Below are positions 1-11,613 of a stretch of DNA of 58,877 nt, in pieces. The position numbers and the translations under genes are program-made. The stretch's first letter is position 1. Every line of letters begins with the position of its first letter. Origin of the DNA: Monosporascus cannonballus (lineage: Eukaryota > Ascomycota > Sordariomycetes > Xylariales); contig QJNS01000360.1 of the NCBI GenBank assembly GCA_004154925.1, positions 1 through 58,877 on the forward strand. Reading direction: 5' to 3'. The notes under the pieces are model-generated. The model was given only the letters and a program-made list of their open reading frames with translations, ran no database searches and was not told the origin of the DNA.

Positions 1-2287
1 GTTTTGAATTTTGAGCCGGTAGTATGTGAAGACGCGGCGGGAAAAGGAGGTGGCCTAAATGTAAGGAGAAGTGGTAAGGCATCAACTTAGGGAGGAGGCC
101 AAGGAGACTCAGTGCATAAGCGAAGAGGAACTAATGAAAACCCGACGTAGCTGGCTCTTGGACTTTGTAAGATTTACGGGAAAAGGGTCGTGGTGGCAGG
201 GAGGCGCGATTGTTGGGCATCGAAAATAGATAGAATGTGCAATCTTCTTATAGGCAGGTAGATGGTGCTTGAACTGGGAGAATTGGGGTCCGGGGAAAGA
301 AAATTAGGCACGAGGCGCGTCTCGAATGTTTTAGTTCAAGGTGAATAAGAGGTGAGTGAGATAGGAATCAAAGCTACCTGTTTGAGTGTAGAAAGGTCGT
401 CCATACATGCACGTTGGGAGATCTCAGCGATACTTACAAGGCCTCAGTAATGAATGGATAGTCGTGACGGAGCCTAATAGGGTGCATAGATAATGGATTG
501 GCGTATCCTGCTTCAGTCAGTCGTGTTATGGTCAACCAAATGCGGAAGCGTAGGAAGGGGGACACGAATAGGGCTTCTATGGAGCTAGCAGGAGAGCACC
601 CGGCTGGCAAACGACCCTTGGGTGCGGTAGACATATCGTAGAATCAGACCTTCGTAGAAAGGAGAGTAGCTGATAGGATAGAAATGAAGTTAGATGCTTC
701 TTAGCAGGGAAAGGAAAGTACGTCGTGGTAGTGCTAGAGGTGGAAGGGGACTCGGGATGTATCTGCCTGGTGGCATTAATAAATAGGAACATGTGCGGGC
801 CTCGCCTTGGAATCAAGCTTCATTACCACAAAGTGCAGAATGAAATGGATTAATCTTGGAGCCAGTCATGTTAACAAAGGGACCGACCAGTTACTGAATA
901 TATCGATATTAATCTCTTCCTGGGAAGAGGCGAGTTGCGCCACGGAATATGATCAAGCATAAGCCTCCTGTCTTAGTATATCAATATCAAGGTGATTTCA
1001 TCCCTGATATTATCATGGTAACCCATATACCGAAAATGTTTTCTATTCTACTGATCCAGCTATAGGCTAGAAAAACTAACGTTGCCCCTTTTTGAGCTAC
1101 TTTAAGTCAACCCAAATGATACTTGTTGAAGTAACCCTTTAAGCAAGCAGAAGCTGAAAAAAACATGACCTTGCTATTCTTTCACCTATTATTCGTAACA
1201 CTGGTTGGTAATGGAATAACCAGCATGATGTGTAACTGATGACATAATCTACGGTTAGTGGCACACCTCGAGCTGTCTCTACCTATTCAACTATCGAACA
1301 CCGCCATCTCATACTATCAAACCCTCAAGCGATGAAATAAAGCGGAACACCGTTCCGTTCATATCTAGCGATACAAAAGCCCCGAGTCCATCAATAGCCG
1401 CTCTACTTCCTTGTAGATATCATGAACCGAGCCTTACCCGCCCGCAAGTATGGCCCAGGGGCAGACGTCCCTAAATACTTCGAAGAGCAATATTGCCAGC
1501 ATCTCTTCGTAACACGATTACCGTATGTTTGCTAATATTGATACAGGGTCAAGGCGCATGTATTGGATGGCCAGGAATATGGCGTTTGTTGGTTCGTATA
1601 TAAGGAGGTTCCAGGCCTCATATCAACAGAGAGCTCATCATCCAACTTGGATACACTTATCCAACCCCATAGTCACTCCTACTTAATATGACAGACACTC
1701 CCCTCTTGCTTTAACTCCTGATATTGGCCGCTCCAAAGAAGTCCCAGAAATGAAATGCTTTCCCTCACAAACCGAACCAATCTAGGATCGAAGCCCTGTT
1801 GCAGTTTTATTTGAGTAGACGTAATTAACAGGTAAAAGTTGCGAAATCCGGATCAAGACTATGTGCTTAGATTTCCCCTTAGACTGTTGGAGCTACCATA
1901 ACATAGATATAACGCTCAAAGTAAGCCTCTTGTGTCTGGAGAGTGTTGACAGCCTCGGGCTAGAGATTTTCCGAACCTCTTGCGAGAACATAGGCACCCA
2001 ACACTGACTTAGTCTACAGCGTACGTCGGTAGGCAGATATGGCTCTTGGCTGACCACCAACAGGACTTAGTTTTCTACGCGCAGCTCCAGAGAGCGACAA
2101 GCGAGCGGAAGTCACACAACTGGTCAAAAAGGACACATTAAAACAAGCATTCTGACATTCCCAATCTAAAGCCAACAAAACTTATCACGCGCGACAGATT
2201 TATCTACGCCCCCCGGAGCCCGATAGCCTAAACGCCAAGCCCATACAATCCTCAGTCAGTACCCAAGATGGAAAACAAACCATAATT
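1..2287. other. Gene-poor left edge
   Basis: No gene can be supported. On the minus strand the first ~820 bases are pyrimidine-rich, as fungal leaders and promoters often are. A 66-codon reading frame starts at 634 and runs into a good donor (GTAAGT, about 446-441), followed by a CAG acceptor near 362. The continuation hits stops quickly. This could be the spliced 5' leader of a minus-strand gene lying left of the window, but that is inference. Bases 830-2287 show only short, stop-rich frames and nothing recognisable. Confidence 0.4.
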
Positions 2288-5089
2288 TTATAGCTTGACG
2301 CTGGCACCGATACCCCTGCCGTGGTACCATAGGGACTCCCTCCAGTTGCCGAGGCGGACGTTGACGCGGGCGAAGGCGTCGAGCCTGAGCTTGCCGCCGA
2401 GGGCGCCGAGGATGGCATTGTAGCCGACAGAGCCGACGGACCAGTCGACGGGCAGGCGCGGGGTGCGGGACTGGCCCGGGGGCGCCGCGAACGGCAGGTC
2501 ATAGAGGATGCGGCCGACGGGCTCCGAGTGGTTGTAGAGCGCCGTGGCGTTGACGAAGTCGAGGTAGACGGTGTTGTGCTCGAGCGGCGACACGAGCGTG
2601 AAGGTCGCCGTCGAGCTCAGCAGGTGGAACGTCGCGTCCCGGATGAAGTGGGACTCACCCTCGCCCGGCTCGTCGCCGGGGAGACCCCCGAGCCGCGGCG
2701 TAGAGAACGTCGCGTTGAAGCGTGACAGGGCCTCGCAGAGGACAGGCTGTCCCGGGATGCTCTTGCGGTGCGCCTTCACGGTGAGCGTTGTGTTGTAGCC
2801 GGATAAGTACTGCGAGATCAGGTCCCGCCCGATCTGTTGCCCCTTTTCGCCGCCCATGGACGGATTCCACGTGGCGGTTATTACCACATGATCATTCACC
2901 TCGTTGACAACATCGAGATTCTCTACTGAGACGTCCCCGATAGTGGTGCCATTGTGGAGAATATGGATGTTGGCATATGGTATATGAGCGGTATACGATG
3001 TCGGGTTAGTGACGTTGACTATCGCTTGCAGTGTCATCGTATTAGGTGTAGTGTCGAGCACCTTGAGTGTATTGACCTTTGGTGCAATACTACCCAGAGA
3101 TCCCTTGGGTAGAGCTGAAGTCGGTTAGCGTACGACGTATTCGAACTATGCTTTTCATGATGGGGAGGCCGCATGTCGATAGAGAAAGGCTTTTATCGAG
3201 AGAGTGACTAACAGGATCAAAATAGCTAGTACGGACGTTTTACTGGGATCTTGCCCTGAGCGGGGACATCCTTCACCACCAACGTTCCTAGAGCCGTTAC
3301 CACCTTAATATCGACTGCGGCATCAATATCCAGTTCTACCGCTTTATCTCCAAAGAGTAGCGCTTGAAGAACGTCGCTGAAGACGTCGCTGTCTGTCACG
3401 TTCAAGGGTGCATCCTCGATTCGCGACTCGATTCTTAGGGTCGCTTCATCGCCATTCTTGCCCTCAACTCGGGTCGAGTTGGCGTGCTGCCATTCTCGAA
3501 GGTTCAGCTCGCCCATCTTTTGTGTCTTGTAAAGCACGTCGGCTCTCGCCCTGACGTTTGTGACGTTGATGCCGAAGTTCATTTGGGATGGTACGCCAGC
3601 GGTAACCAAGATAGTACCCGACACTTTGGGATCAGCGTCAGGGTCACCGGGTTCGGCAAAAGGGTCCGGCATCGTAAAGTGGACATCGGTTAACGAGAAG
3701 TTCCTGATGAGACCATCCAAGGATCTCCCCGGGAAGGGCACAGGGAGAGTAACGCTGGATAGTAATTCCGCAATCCATTTGGGCGTGTCGGCATCTGGGC
3801 GCTTGCTACCACGGACGAATAGCGTGGCCGGATCGCCATGCATAAAAGATTTAAGAAGCATGTCGAGCGGAGAAGAGCTCGAATCCGGGCAAGCACTGGT
3901 CAGCGATTCGGGTAATTCACGAATGACCCCCGTCGCATCGACATGGACTTCGGACTGAGGCTCAACGCGAACCTCGCTTGTGATGGCATCTGCCACGAGA
4001 ATGAGATCGTCATCGGCGCAACCGGGAAGCAATATGTCAAATGCGAGTTCCGGAATATCAAGCTGTATCGGATAGGTGTTAAACGCGGATAAGGACACAT
4101 CAGCGACCATAGAGCCGTTTATCGGGCCATCCGCGACATTGAGGCGCGTAATATTATACTTGGGCACTGCGGGTATCTTATTTGCTGCTTAAGAGTCAGT
4201 ACAGGTTCAGACAAGTATTCGGAGAGTCTTTGCGGTGCATCTGTGTGTGCTAAGAGAAGACTTTTGACCCGAAATACAGAGATGAGAAGGATTGGTAGAG
4301 CGATTGACCTTCAAAAACGAATGAGTCCGACACGGTGTGTGTACCCAGAGGGATGAGGCCGGACCTAAGACTGAGGTCGGCTTTTCCTTGAAGACGCAAA
4401 CTCTTCAATCTTCCGTCCAACCACTCATTCGCGATTGTTCGAACACCATCTAGGTTGCCAGGCTTTATCTCGGCGACGAAATCAAACTTCGTCGTGTCAC
4501 CCTCACGCAGGTTGATGACCAAGGGGGGTATGACAGCGCTGCCGAGTGGCACATTGTCGTACTCGGGCAGGTAAACGACAACCTCGGTCTCCTCGGTGCC
4601 CAACTGGTAGGCAACCCAAGTAGCAGCCCTTCCCAACCTCCTCACGTGTTCGTTTTCCACCCTTGATCCGTCTAGACGGAAGTTGGCCTGTATCCGGGCA
4701 CGAACACCATCCGGTGTGATAGAATCAAGGGACAACTTGGTAGGCTCGATAACAGCAGCCTGCTGTGCGTACTCTTGGACGGTATCAGGAAGTATAAATG
4801 CGAGGATGACGATGGCGATGATAGCGCCAGTAAGAAGCGCGATGGCGATACCGGACGCCCATCTCCTCGACTTTTTCTCGGAAGAACTGGGAGACAGAAG
4901 GTTGCGGAGGCGTGCTGTTATAGAACCCCACTCAGCTCGGTCGGGACCATCCTGATCGCCGTCATAACGGGGTGTTGCGGTGTTGCTTGACAACAATGGA
5001 GACGATTCGCTCGCATCGACTTGATTATGCAACGAATCTTCGTCGTCCGTGGTCTCCCGTAATAAGGGCGATGTCTCGTTTTCGGACAT
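2288..5089 (-). CDS. tag1: Tag1-like vacuolar membrane protein (autophagy termination)
   Basis: Three exons: 5089-4309, 4166-3237, 3114-2288, giving 845 aa. Donors are G|GTCAAT and C|GTCCGT, acceptors CAG and CAG; the joins read DSFVFE|VPKYNITR and KIPVK|PLPKGS. The first in-frame ATG is at 5089; an upstream GTG at 5107 is not a start. The cytosolic N-terminus carries two acidic dileucine signals (ETSPLL, residues 5-10; ESSPLL, 28-33), then one transmembrane helix at about 78-100. The long remainder is rich in N-x-S/T sites and beta-type sequence, as in the luminal Ig-like DUF3712/Tag1 repeats. In yeast Tag1 (YLR173W) is a vacuolar membrane protein needed to end autophagy. Family assignment is from recognition of the architecture; function here is inferred. 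Confidence 0.82.
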
Positions 5090-6188
5090 AGTGAAAGCGA
5101 TGGACACGATTGCGGCCAGGTAATATCGTGGTAAGGTAACAGCGTCGAACGCTAGGAGGACTCAGTGGAGAAAGAAAGAGGATGACAGCATCAGGGTCGT
5201 TGCACGATGGGACTTTAGGTATAGGTTGTAGGTAGGTAGATAATGATTTGGTATATCGGCATCAGCAGTTATGTGGCGGGCTGATATTAGATGCTGTCTC
5301 TGGTCTTTATATGGCAGGAACATTAGACGAAGAGAATGATGGATGGATAACAATGGTAGGAGAGAAGGCTACAATCAAATAAACTTGCAAAGTTGATAAA
5401 GGATCAATCGCCGCCACGAAAATGAAGGCAAGATAAATTCAAGATACGGAGCACGTAGTTAGCCACGTCAGGGAATGTGATAGGAGGGCTGAAGTGATGA
5501 CACCGGCCCAAGGGTCCACGGAGCGCACGTCAGCGATGGGAGGGGTGTTGAAGCTGGTTGAAGCCCACTATGACTGTGCCGCTTTTCCCTAGCTGTCTGG
5601 TACCTATCAGGGTCTACCTAGTAGATCTGGAGGTCTAGCGTACTTGCACATACAAAGTCCAGGGCTCACTGGGACGGCTTATCTGCATGGTGCCTGCATC
5701 TGATAGCTACCCAGCGCTACCCAGGCCCCACCGCAGCTTTTCTTGCCAGCCGAGTGGCAGCTGATGCCGAAGGTTCGTCAAATACAGCTGTGCCGATGTT
5801 CGCAGTCCAGAGCTCTCTAAACTGGTCGTGAAGACTCAACCGACTGACAATGTTGGATCTTGATTGATGTGTGACTCAGTTGAGAACCTAAAAGCTATAA
5901 GTGTAGGCGTTCTCTTTTGTCCGAACTGAATCTTCATAGACTACTCAGAGCCAATTCAGTTGGTGTGGAATAAATGCATAACTGCCCAGGAGAACCAAGC
6001 CAGTGAAGTGAAGGCAGTCGCAGTCACTAATCCCTCCAACTTACACGAAGCTCATGATTGGGAAATTGAGACTCGCATAACATTATCGTCCTTCACTTCC
6101 TCTCAATTGTCAGCCCATTCTACAAGACTATTCTCGGAGTCGGATCTGCCAATATTCATCTCCATCCAACCTGTTTACGCTCCTCAAA
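5090..6188. other. Tag1/OTC divergent intergenic region
   Basis: About 1.1 kb between divergent start codons. It holds the TGACTCA site at 5872-5878. A short reading frame begins at ATG 5974 (10 codons, ending TGA) upstream of the OTC start; whether it lies in the transcript is unknown. No other gene is visible. Confidence 0.6.
5872..5878. promoter_or_regulatory. TGACTCA site upstream of OTC
   Basis: Exact Gcn4/CPC1 (AP-1-type) palindromic heptamer, 311 bp before the OTC start codon. This family of bZIP factors activates amino-acid biosynthesis genes under cross-pathway (general) control in fungi. The motif is seen directly; regulation is inferred. Confidence 0.6.
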
Positions 6189-7396
6189 ATGCGACAACCG
6201 GCTCTTCGATTTGCCAGGAGCACATTCCGCAATGTCCAGACGAGGAGCTTCTCCAAGTCTGCAAATATCCGTCATCTGCTATCGATGAAGGATCTCCAAC
6301 CAGATGAGCTGACTACCCTTGTCCGGAATGCTGCGACGCTAAAGGAGGCCGCCAAGTCAGGGAACATCTCCAAGGAGCTGAGCACGTCCCTAACCGGGCA
6401 GACCGTCGCCATGATGTTCAGCAAGCGGAGCACGCGGACCCGCGTGTCCACCGAAGCGGCCGTGACCATGATGGGAGGCCACCCGATGTTCCTGGGAAAG
6501 GACGACATCCAGCTGGGGGTAGGCATGCCCCGTCGTGCAGTTTATTAGGAGTCGGAAGGCGAGATGATGACTAATGAAGAAGCCCAGGTCAACGAGACGC
6601 TGTACGACACGTCGAAGGTGATCTCGTCCATGACGTCCTGCATGGTCGCCCGCGTGGGCCCGCACTCGGACGTGGCGCAGCTAGCCGAGCACTCCAGCGT
6701 GCCCGTCATCAACGCGCTGTCCAACGACTTCCACCCGCTGCAGACCATCGCCGACCTCCTGACCCTGCACGAGGAGTTCGGAGGAGCTAACAGCGGCAGC
6801 AGCGGCGCCGGCATCCTGCCGCCGGGGCTCAAGATCGCCTGGGTCGGCGACGCAAACAACGTGCTGTTCGACCTAGCAATCGCGTGCGCGAAGCTGGGCG
6901 TGCGCATCGCGGTGGCGACGCCGCGAGGGTACGGGATCCCGGAGGCCACGGCGGCGCTAATCCAGGAGCAGGCGGGCTCGAGCGGCACGCCAGGCGCGCT
7001 GACGCAGCACATGGTCCCCGAGGAGGCCGTGAAGGGGGCCGACGTCGTCGTCACCGACACCTGGGTGTCGATGGGCCAGGAAGAGGAGGCCAGGAAGCGG
7101 CTGCGCGACTTCGAGGGCTTCCAGGTCACGAGCGAGCTGGCGAGGCGCGGAGGCGCCAAGCCCGGCTGGCGCTTCATGCACTGCTTGCCGCGCCACCCCG
7201 AGGAGGTGTCGGACGAGGTCTTCTACTCGGACCGCTCGCTCGTGTTCCAGGAGGCCGAGAACCGGCTCTGGGCGGCCGTCGGTACGTTCTGACTAACCCG
7301 CATATCGTTTGCTTACTGGGTCCCTTTGCTGACGGTATTATAGCTGCTCTCGAGGCGTTCGTGGTGAACAAGGGGACGATTAAAGACGTAAGGTAA
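6189..7396 (+). CDS. arg-12: Ornithine carbamoyltransferase, mitochondrial
   Basis: Three exons: 6189-6518, 6588-7281, 7344-7396; 358 aa, normal for the family. It catalyses carbamoyl phosphate + ornithine to citrulline in arginine synthesis, in mitochondria. Visible motifs: carbamoyl-phosphate loop STRTR (81-85), HPLQ (159-162), WVGDANNV (195-202), DTWVSMGQ (267-274) and the active-site HCLP (308-311). The first ~25 residues are basic and Ser/Thr/Arg-rich with no acids, consistent with a presequence. Intron 1 has donor GTAGGC and acceptor CAG with a CTAAT branch site; intron 2 has GTACGT and TAG. The second splice joins WAAV|AALEAFVV. Orthologues are ARG3 (yeast) and argB (Aspergillus). It converges with ilv6, 368 bp away. 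Confidence 0.95.
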
Positions 7397-7764
7397 TATC
7401 TACAGGGCCAGCGGCACAGTGCACCTAATAGTGTGGATTCAGTCATCTCCTCCGTCTGGCTTAATATTAAGGGAACCCCGGCAGATACGCGCCGCTGGTT
7501 TCCAAGCTTCAATCGCAGCCTAGTGTTGGGGTAGTACGTGGTAAATAGCTGATGGCGTGGAAAAGAGAAACTGTCTGGTTACTTGGTCTATGATGCAGGT
7601 ATGACCAAGCGCGGACATTATCCCGCAATGGCATAGATAACATCCATATTGGTCGGCGACTGCGTAACTGCCCTTGCGGAAAGACTTGTATTAGATTTGC
7701 GCTCTCCCTAGTCACACCTTTTGGCCCATCCCCAACGCCAAACCCTTGCGAAAGATGTTATCCT
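7397..7764. other. Convergent 3' intergenic region (OTC/ilv6)
   Basis: 368 bp between the stop codons of two convergent genes; it must hold both 3' UTRs. Nothing else is recognised. Confidence 0.6.
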
Positions 7765-8793
7765 TTAACCAGGAGGCAGCTGGCTGGCGTCCACGACATC
7801 GTCGGCGTCCCTCGCCACGGCTTCCTCCTCAGAGCTGTACAGGGGCGACCGAGGTAGCGCCATCAGACCAGTGCGCGTCGACTCCAAGATGCCAAACGGC
7901 CCGATGAGCTTCATGAACGAGTCGATCCTGACCGGTTTCGCCGAGCTGATAATAAGCTAAGTTAGCGACAAGCGTCTCCCGGCGCAGGCAGGGACGGGAA
8001 GCAGCAGCTTTTGTGCATGCACTTACACCTCGACGATACAGCTGTTAGTGCTAATATCCAGTACCTTACCGCCGAACTGGTGGGTGAGGTAGGTGATGGT
8101 CTGCAGGTGCTGGTGCTTCTGGCGTAGCGCCTCGCTGGCGGCCATCTTGCTGGGGTGGAAGTCCTCGGCAACCTCGTCGAGCGTGCGGTCGGCGAACTCA
8201 CGCCCGCTCTCGCTGGCGCCGTCCGCACCGTCGGCTGCCGTCATCTCGCGGTGATGCGCCATGAGCTCCTCGAAGTATTCGGGGCCCAGGATGTTGATCT
8301 TGGCGAGCAGCAGCTCGCGCTGGACCAGGGCGGCGTTGGTGTAGTCAAGCACGGCCCACACGGGCACGAGGTCCTCGAGCTGCCGCCGCGCCTGCTCGAC
8401 GACTCCGTCCTGGCCAGTCAGCACGATGGTCATGCGTGACAGGTCCTCCACCTCGGTGTTGCAGACGACCAGGGAGTCGATGTTGAAGCCGCGGGCCGCG
8501 AGAATGCCGGACACGCGCGACAACACGCCGGGCTCGTTCTGGACCAGGCAGTTGAGGATGTGGCGCTTCGGGGGCGTCATGGACGGCGTCGGCGTTTCGT
8601 AGAGGATGTTGGAGACGGCCGCCTGGGCCGACCACGCCGACGGGGGTTCACTCGTGGGTAGGGGGGCATGGCGGCGTCGGATGGCCTTGTAGGCGAGCGC
8701 CGAGGTGCTACTGCTGCTGCTGGAGCTCCATCTCTTCTGGGGGGCTGCCCGTAAAGCGCTAGTCACGGCCCTCCAAGCCGTGCGGGTGGCCAT
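7765..8793 (-). CDS. ilv6: Acetolactate synthase regulatory (small) subunit, mitochondrial
   Basis: Two exons: 8793-8027 and 7945-7765; 315 aa. Donor GTAAGT, acceptor CAG, 81-nt intron; the join reads IVEV|SAKPVRIDSF. The N-terminal ~45 residues are Arg/Ser/Ala-rich, a mitochondrial presequence. An ACT domain spans about 78-150 (HILNCLVQNEPGVLSRVSG...), followed by the second regulatory domain with GGKVLDIS and the C-terminal signature VRIDSFMKLIGPFGILESTR. It binds the catalytic subunit Ilv2, activates it and confers feedback inhibition by valine in branched-chain amino-acid synthesis. A TGACTCA site lies 108 bp upstream of the ATG. Confidence 0.94.
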
Positions 8794-9445
8794 TATTGCT
8801 CTTCCTGACCGTCAACTATAGACGACCAGAATTAGCAGGCCCAAAAGGGGTTGTGCAGACGTCGAACGCGATCCAATGGCAGGGATAGATGTTCCCTCCC
8901 TGACTCACATCACCGAAGCGAAGGACGGGTTGCGAGGTGACTTCAGACTTTTTTGGAAAAATACCAATGGAGCGGCTCACTGCGATAATCGGAGCTTCGG
9001 TTGGAGAAGTGGGCCCTGACTAGGTGGCTATTGGGACCAAGCTGCAGGACTAACACCCCGATATACACGGAATAAAATCCCCATGCAATTATAGAAAATA
9101 GTGACCACTAAATTGCATATTGGTATATCAGAGTTCGCGCTCTGCCCGACCCGTCTCTATCTTCTCTGTCCTTTGATTGGCAGGAAGCTTGTCCCGCGTC
9201 TTACTTACCTAGTGATACGCTAGTCCGGTCCTACTAACAGCGCTGAGGAAGCCTTGATGCTTTTCCCGGCCTCGATCATCCTCGCTGGGGATTTCTAGAA
9301 CCGTTAAATCTTTATAGGCGCTCGACATTCCATCCGCGCTGTCCGGGTCTACTTATTAGCCATCCAATTTCAATCATTCGGGGTTCTCATCTTCTTTTGT
9401 TCCTCGTAATACATCTCTGTTAGCACCAGTACGCCTCATTCCACC
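8794..9445. other. ilv6/KH-gene divergent promoter region
   Basis: 652 bp between divergent start codons. It includes the TGACTCA at 8901-8907 nearer ilv6. A pyrimidine-rich leader (about 9370-9440) precedes the KH gene ATG. No other gene is seen. Confidence 0.6.
8901..8907. promoter_or_regulatory. TGACTCA site upstream of ilv6
   Basis: Exact Gcn4/CPC1-type heptamer 108 bp from the ilv6 ATG. It matches the site upstream of the neighbouring OTC gene; co-regulation by cross-pathway control is inferred. Confidence 0.6.
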
Positions 9446-11613
9446 ATGGAAGACGCGGAGCGCCGGACCGCGAAACGCTCGCGATTCGACCAGACCGAGC
9501 CTGAGCCTCGTCGCTCCAGATTCGACCGAAGATCGCGTTCTCCGCCTGCGAAGAAGTCCGATTCCGCGCGCGAGCGTAGTCCTCTCAAAGGCGAATCCGA
9601 CGTCGCGCCCTCCGACACAAAGAAAACTCCTGTCGATGCTGCTGCGGCTGCCGGTACGTTATCCAACCACCTGTCCAATGCCAAGGTTGAGGCCTGCTTC
9701 TGTTTGGACATACTATATATAGTCTTTGTCTAGTAGACAGGTGACTGACCATCTTTATTAGCTGCCGCTGCTGCCAAGATAAATGCGCAGATCCAGGCGA
9801 AGAAGGGAATTCAGCATGTCGACGTCCCGCCCATCAAGTCGTCTTCCCAGTCTCCCGGTCCCAATGCCGCAGGCGCCACGGCCAATATCAACGGCGAGGT
9901 GTACATTGCAGATGGCGATTATATCAAGGACATCGAAGTGAACGACCTACGAAACCGCTACCTCCTCACTAAAGGTTCTACGCAGAAGATGGTAAATGCC
10001 CTTGGTCAATTCCTACTGATCCATGTCAGAGTTCTAGCCTCCCCGCCTCAAGAACTTGCGGCTCTCTTTTCCCCCAGTAGCACCCACTGCGTGTGCGAAC
10101 AGTTCTGCTTACATAGAAGCGTGCTAGTCCGCACACCGGCACCCTCTCTGGCATCTGCTGACCTCCGCTGCTTGATTTAGATTAAAGATGAAACCGGAGC
10201 TGGTACGATACACCTTCAGTCTCTATTATATTTGTGTTGTAGAACCATGAGTTGACTTTGAAAGATGTCACGACCCGCGGCAGCTACTACCCCGACAAGA
10301 GCATGGCCACGCCCTCGGTAAGCAGCTAAGCCTCCCCGAATCCCATAATCACCCAAAGCTAACTTCTCTACCAGAACCCTCCTCTATACCTCCACGTGAC
10401 CAGTACCTCCAAGGAAGGACTGGATAAGGCCGTCGAGAAAATCGAGGAGTTGATGAAGCAGGAGCTTCCCAACCTCGTCGACGAACGACGTTTTCGCCGC
10501 CGTGATCAGGAGCAGGTTGAGCGTGACGAGTTCGGACGGGTACGCTATTGTTTGTATACATCCTGAACGGAACCGGAAATTGCTGACTCGCAGCAGCGCA
10601 AATGGCCCGAGGCGAAGATACCGATCAACCTCGAACCCGTTCAAGGTTTTAACCTGCGCGCCCAAGTTGTTGGACATGGCGGTTCTTATGTGAAACACAT
10701 TCAGCAAGAAACCGGGTGCCGGGTGCAGATCAAGGGGCGAGGCTCTGGATATCTCGAAGCTGCGACGAATCGCGAAAGCGACGAAGACATGTATCTTCAT
10801 GTGGCGTAGGTCTCAGTTCTGAGTCGCTGGCCCCGGCCAGAGCTAACATGTTTCTAGTGGCCCGGATCCAAAAATGGTAGACAAGGCCAAGGAGCTCTGC
10901 GAAGATCTGCTCGCGAATGTAAAAGAGCAATACGAGGAGTTCAAGGCTCGGCCACCGCGTCAACACTATGGTGGCCACGGTGGTGGTGGTTACGGAGACA
11001 GATCCCATGGTGACAGAAATTATGGCGATCGGAATTATGGCGACAGGAATCATGGCGACCGATCTTACGGCGATCGATCCTACGGCGACAGATCTGGGAA
11101 CCGTTCCGGATCTTATGGGGGAGGTTATGGTGGCTACAGCTCACCCGCGCCTGGTGGCGCATCTGCCTCGCCGGCACCGCCTGCCAGCGCCGGAAGTCCT
11201 CCCAACGACTACGCTGCTCAATATGCACAGTATTATGGCGGCCAGGATCCATATGCCGCATACGGTGGATACGCAGCGTGAGTAATTCGAGCCCTGGCCA
11301 TTTGATATGTCCACTGACACATACACAGCTATATGCAATACTACCAGTACTACGCAGCTCAACAGGCCGGACAGCAAGGCTCCCCCGCACCCCCGCCTCC
11401 CGGAGCTTCCGCCTCGCCTCCTCCTCCCCCGCCGACCGAGGCCCCGCCGCCGCCCCCGCCCGGAGGTGCAGCACCACCTCCTCCACCCCCGCCATCCGGC
11501 TCGCCCCCTGGTGCTGGCTCTTACGGCGCTGTACGTCTCCACGCTAGTACTCACTAACCTGGGATCCTGCTAACGATCTATCTTGCCAGGTTCCGCCTCC
11601 CCCTGGTCTATAG
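9446..11613 (+). CDS. KH-domain RNA-binding protein (KHDC4/BLOM7-like)
   Basis: Nine exons: 9446-9653, 9762-9991, 10181-10202, 10265-10317, 10375-10539, 10594-10805, 10858-11277, 11329-11530, 11590-11613; 511 aa. The N-terminus is RS/RD-rich, like splicing factors. Two KH-type regions follow: about 112-210 (GEVYIADGDYIKDIEVND through the GADVTTRG turn) and about 230-320 (FNLRAQVVGHGGSYVKHIQQ with the GxxG loop). Then come a Gly-rich tract with repeated YGDRS/YGDRN units (about 337-370), YYG/QYY repeats and a proline-rich tail ending VPPPPGL. Human KHDC4 takes part in pre-mRNA splicing; nuclear RNA binding is inferred. Exon 3 is only 22 nt but is required to keep frame and complete the first KH core (IKDETGADVTTRG). 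Confidence 0.85.

Noticed and set aside
5960..6307. 115-codon plus-strand frame overlapping the OTC start
   Set aside because: It begins with TTG, runs in another frame through the OTC presequence and has no recognisable product.
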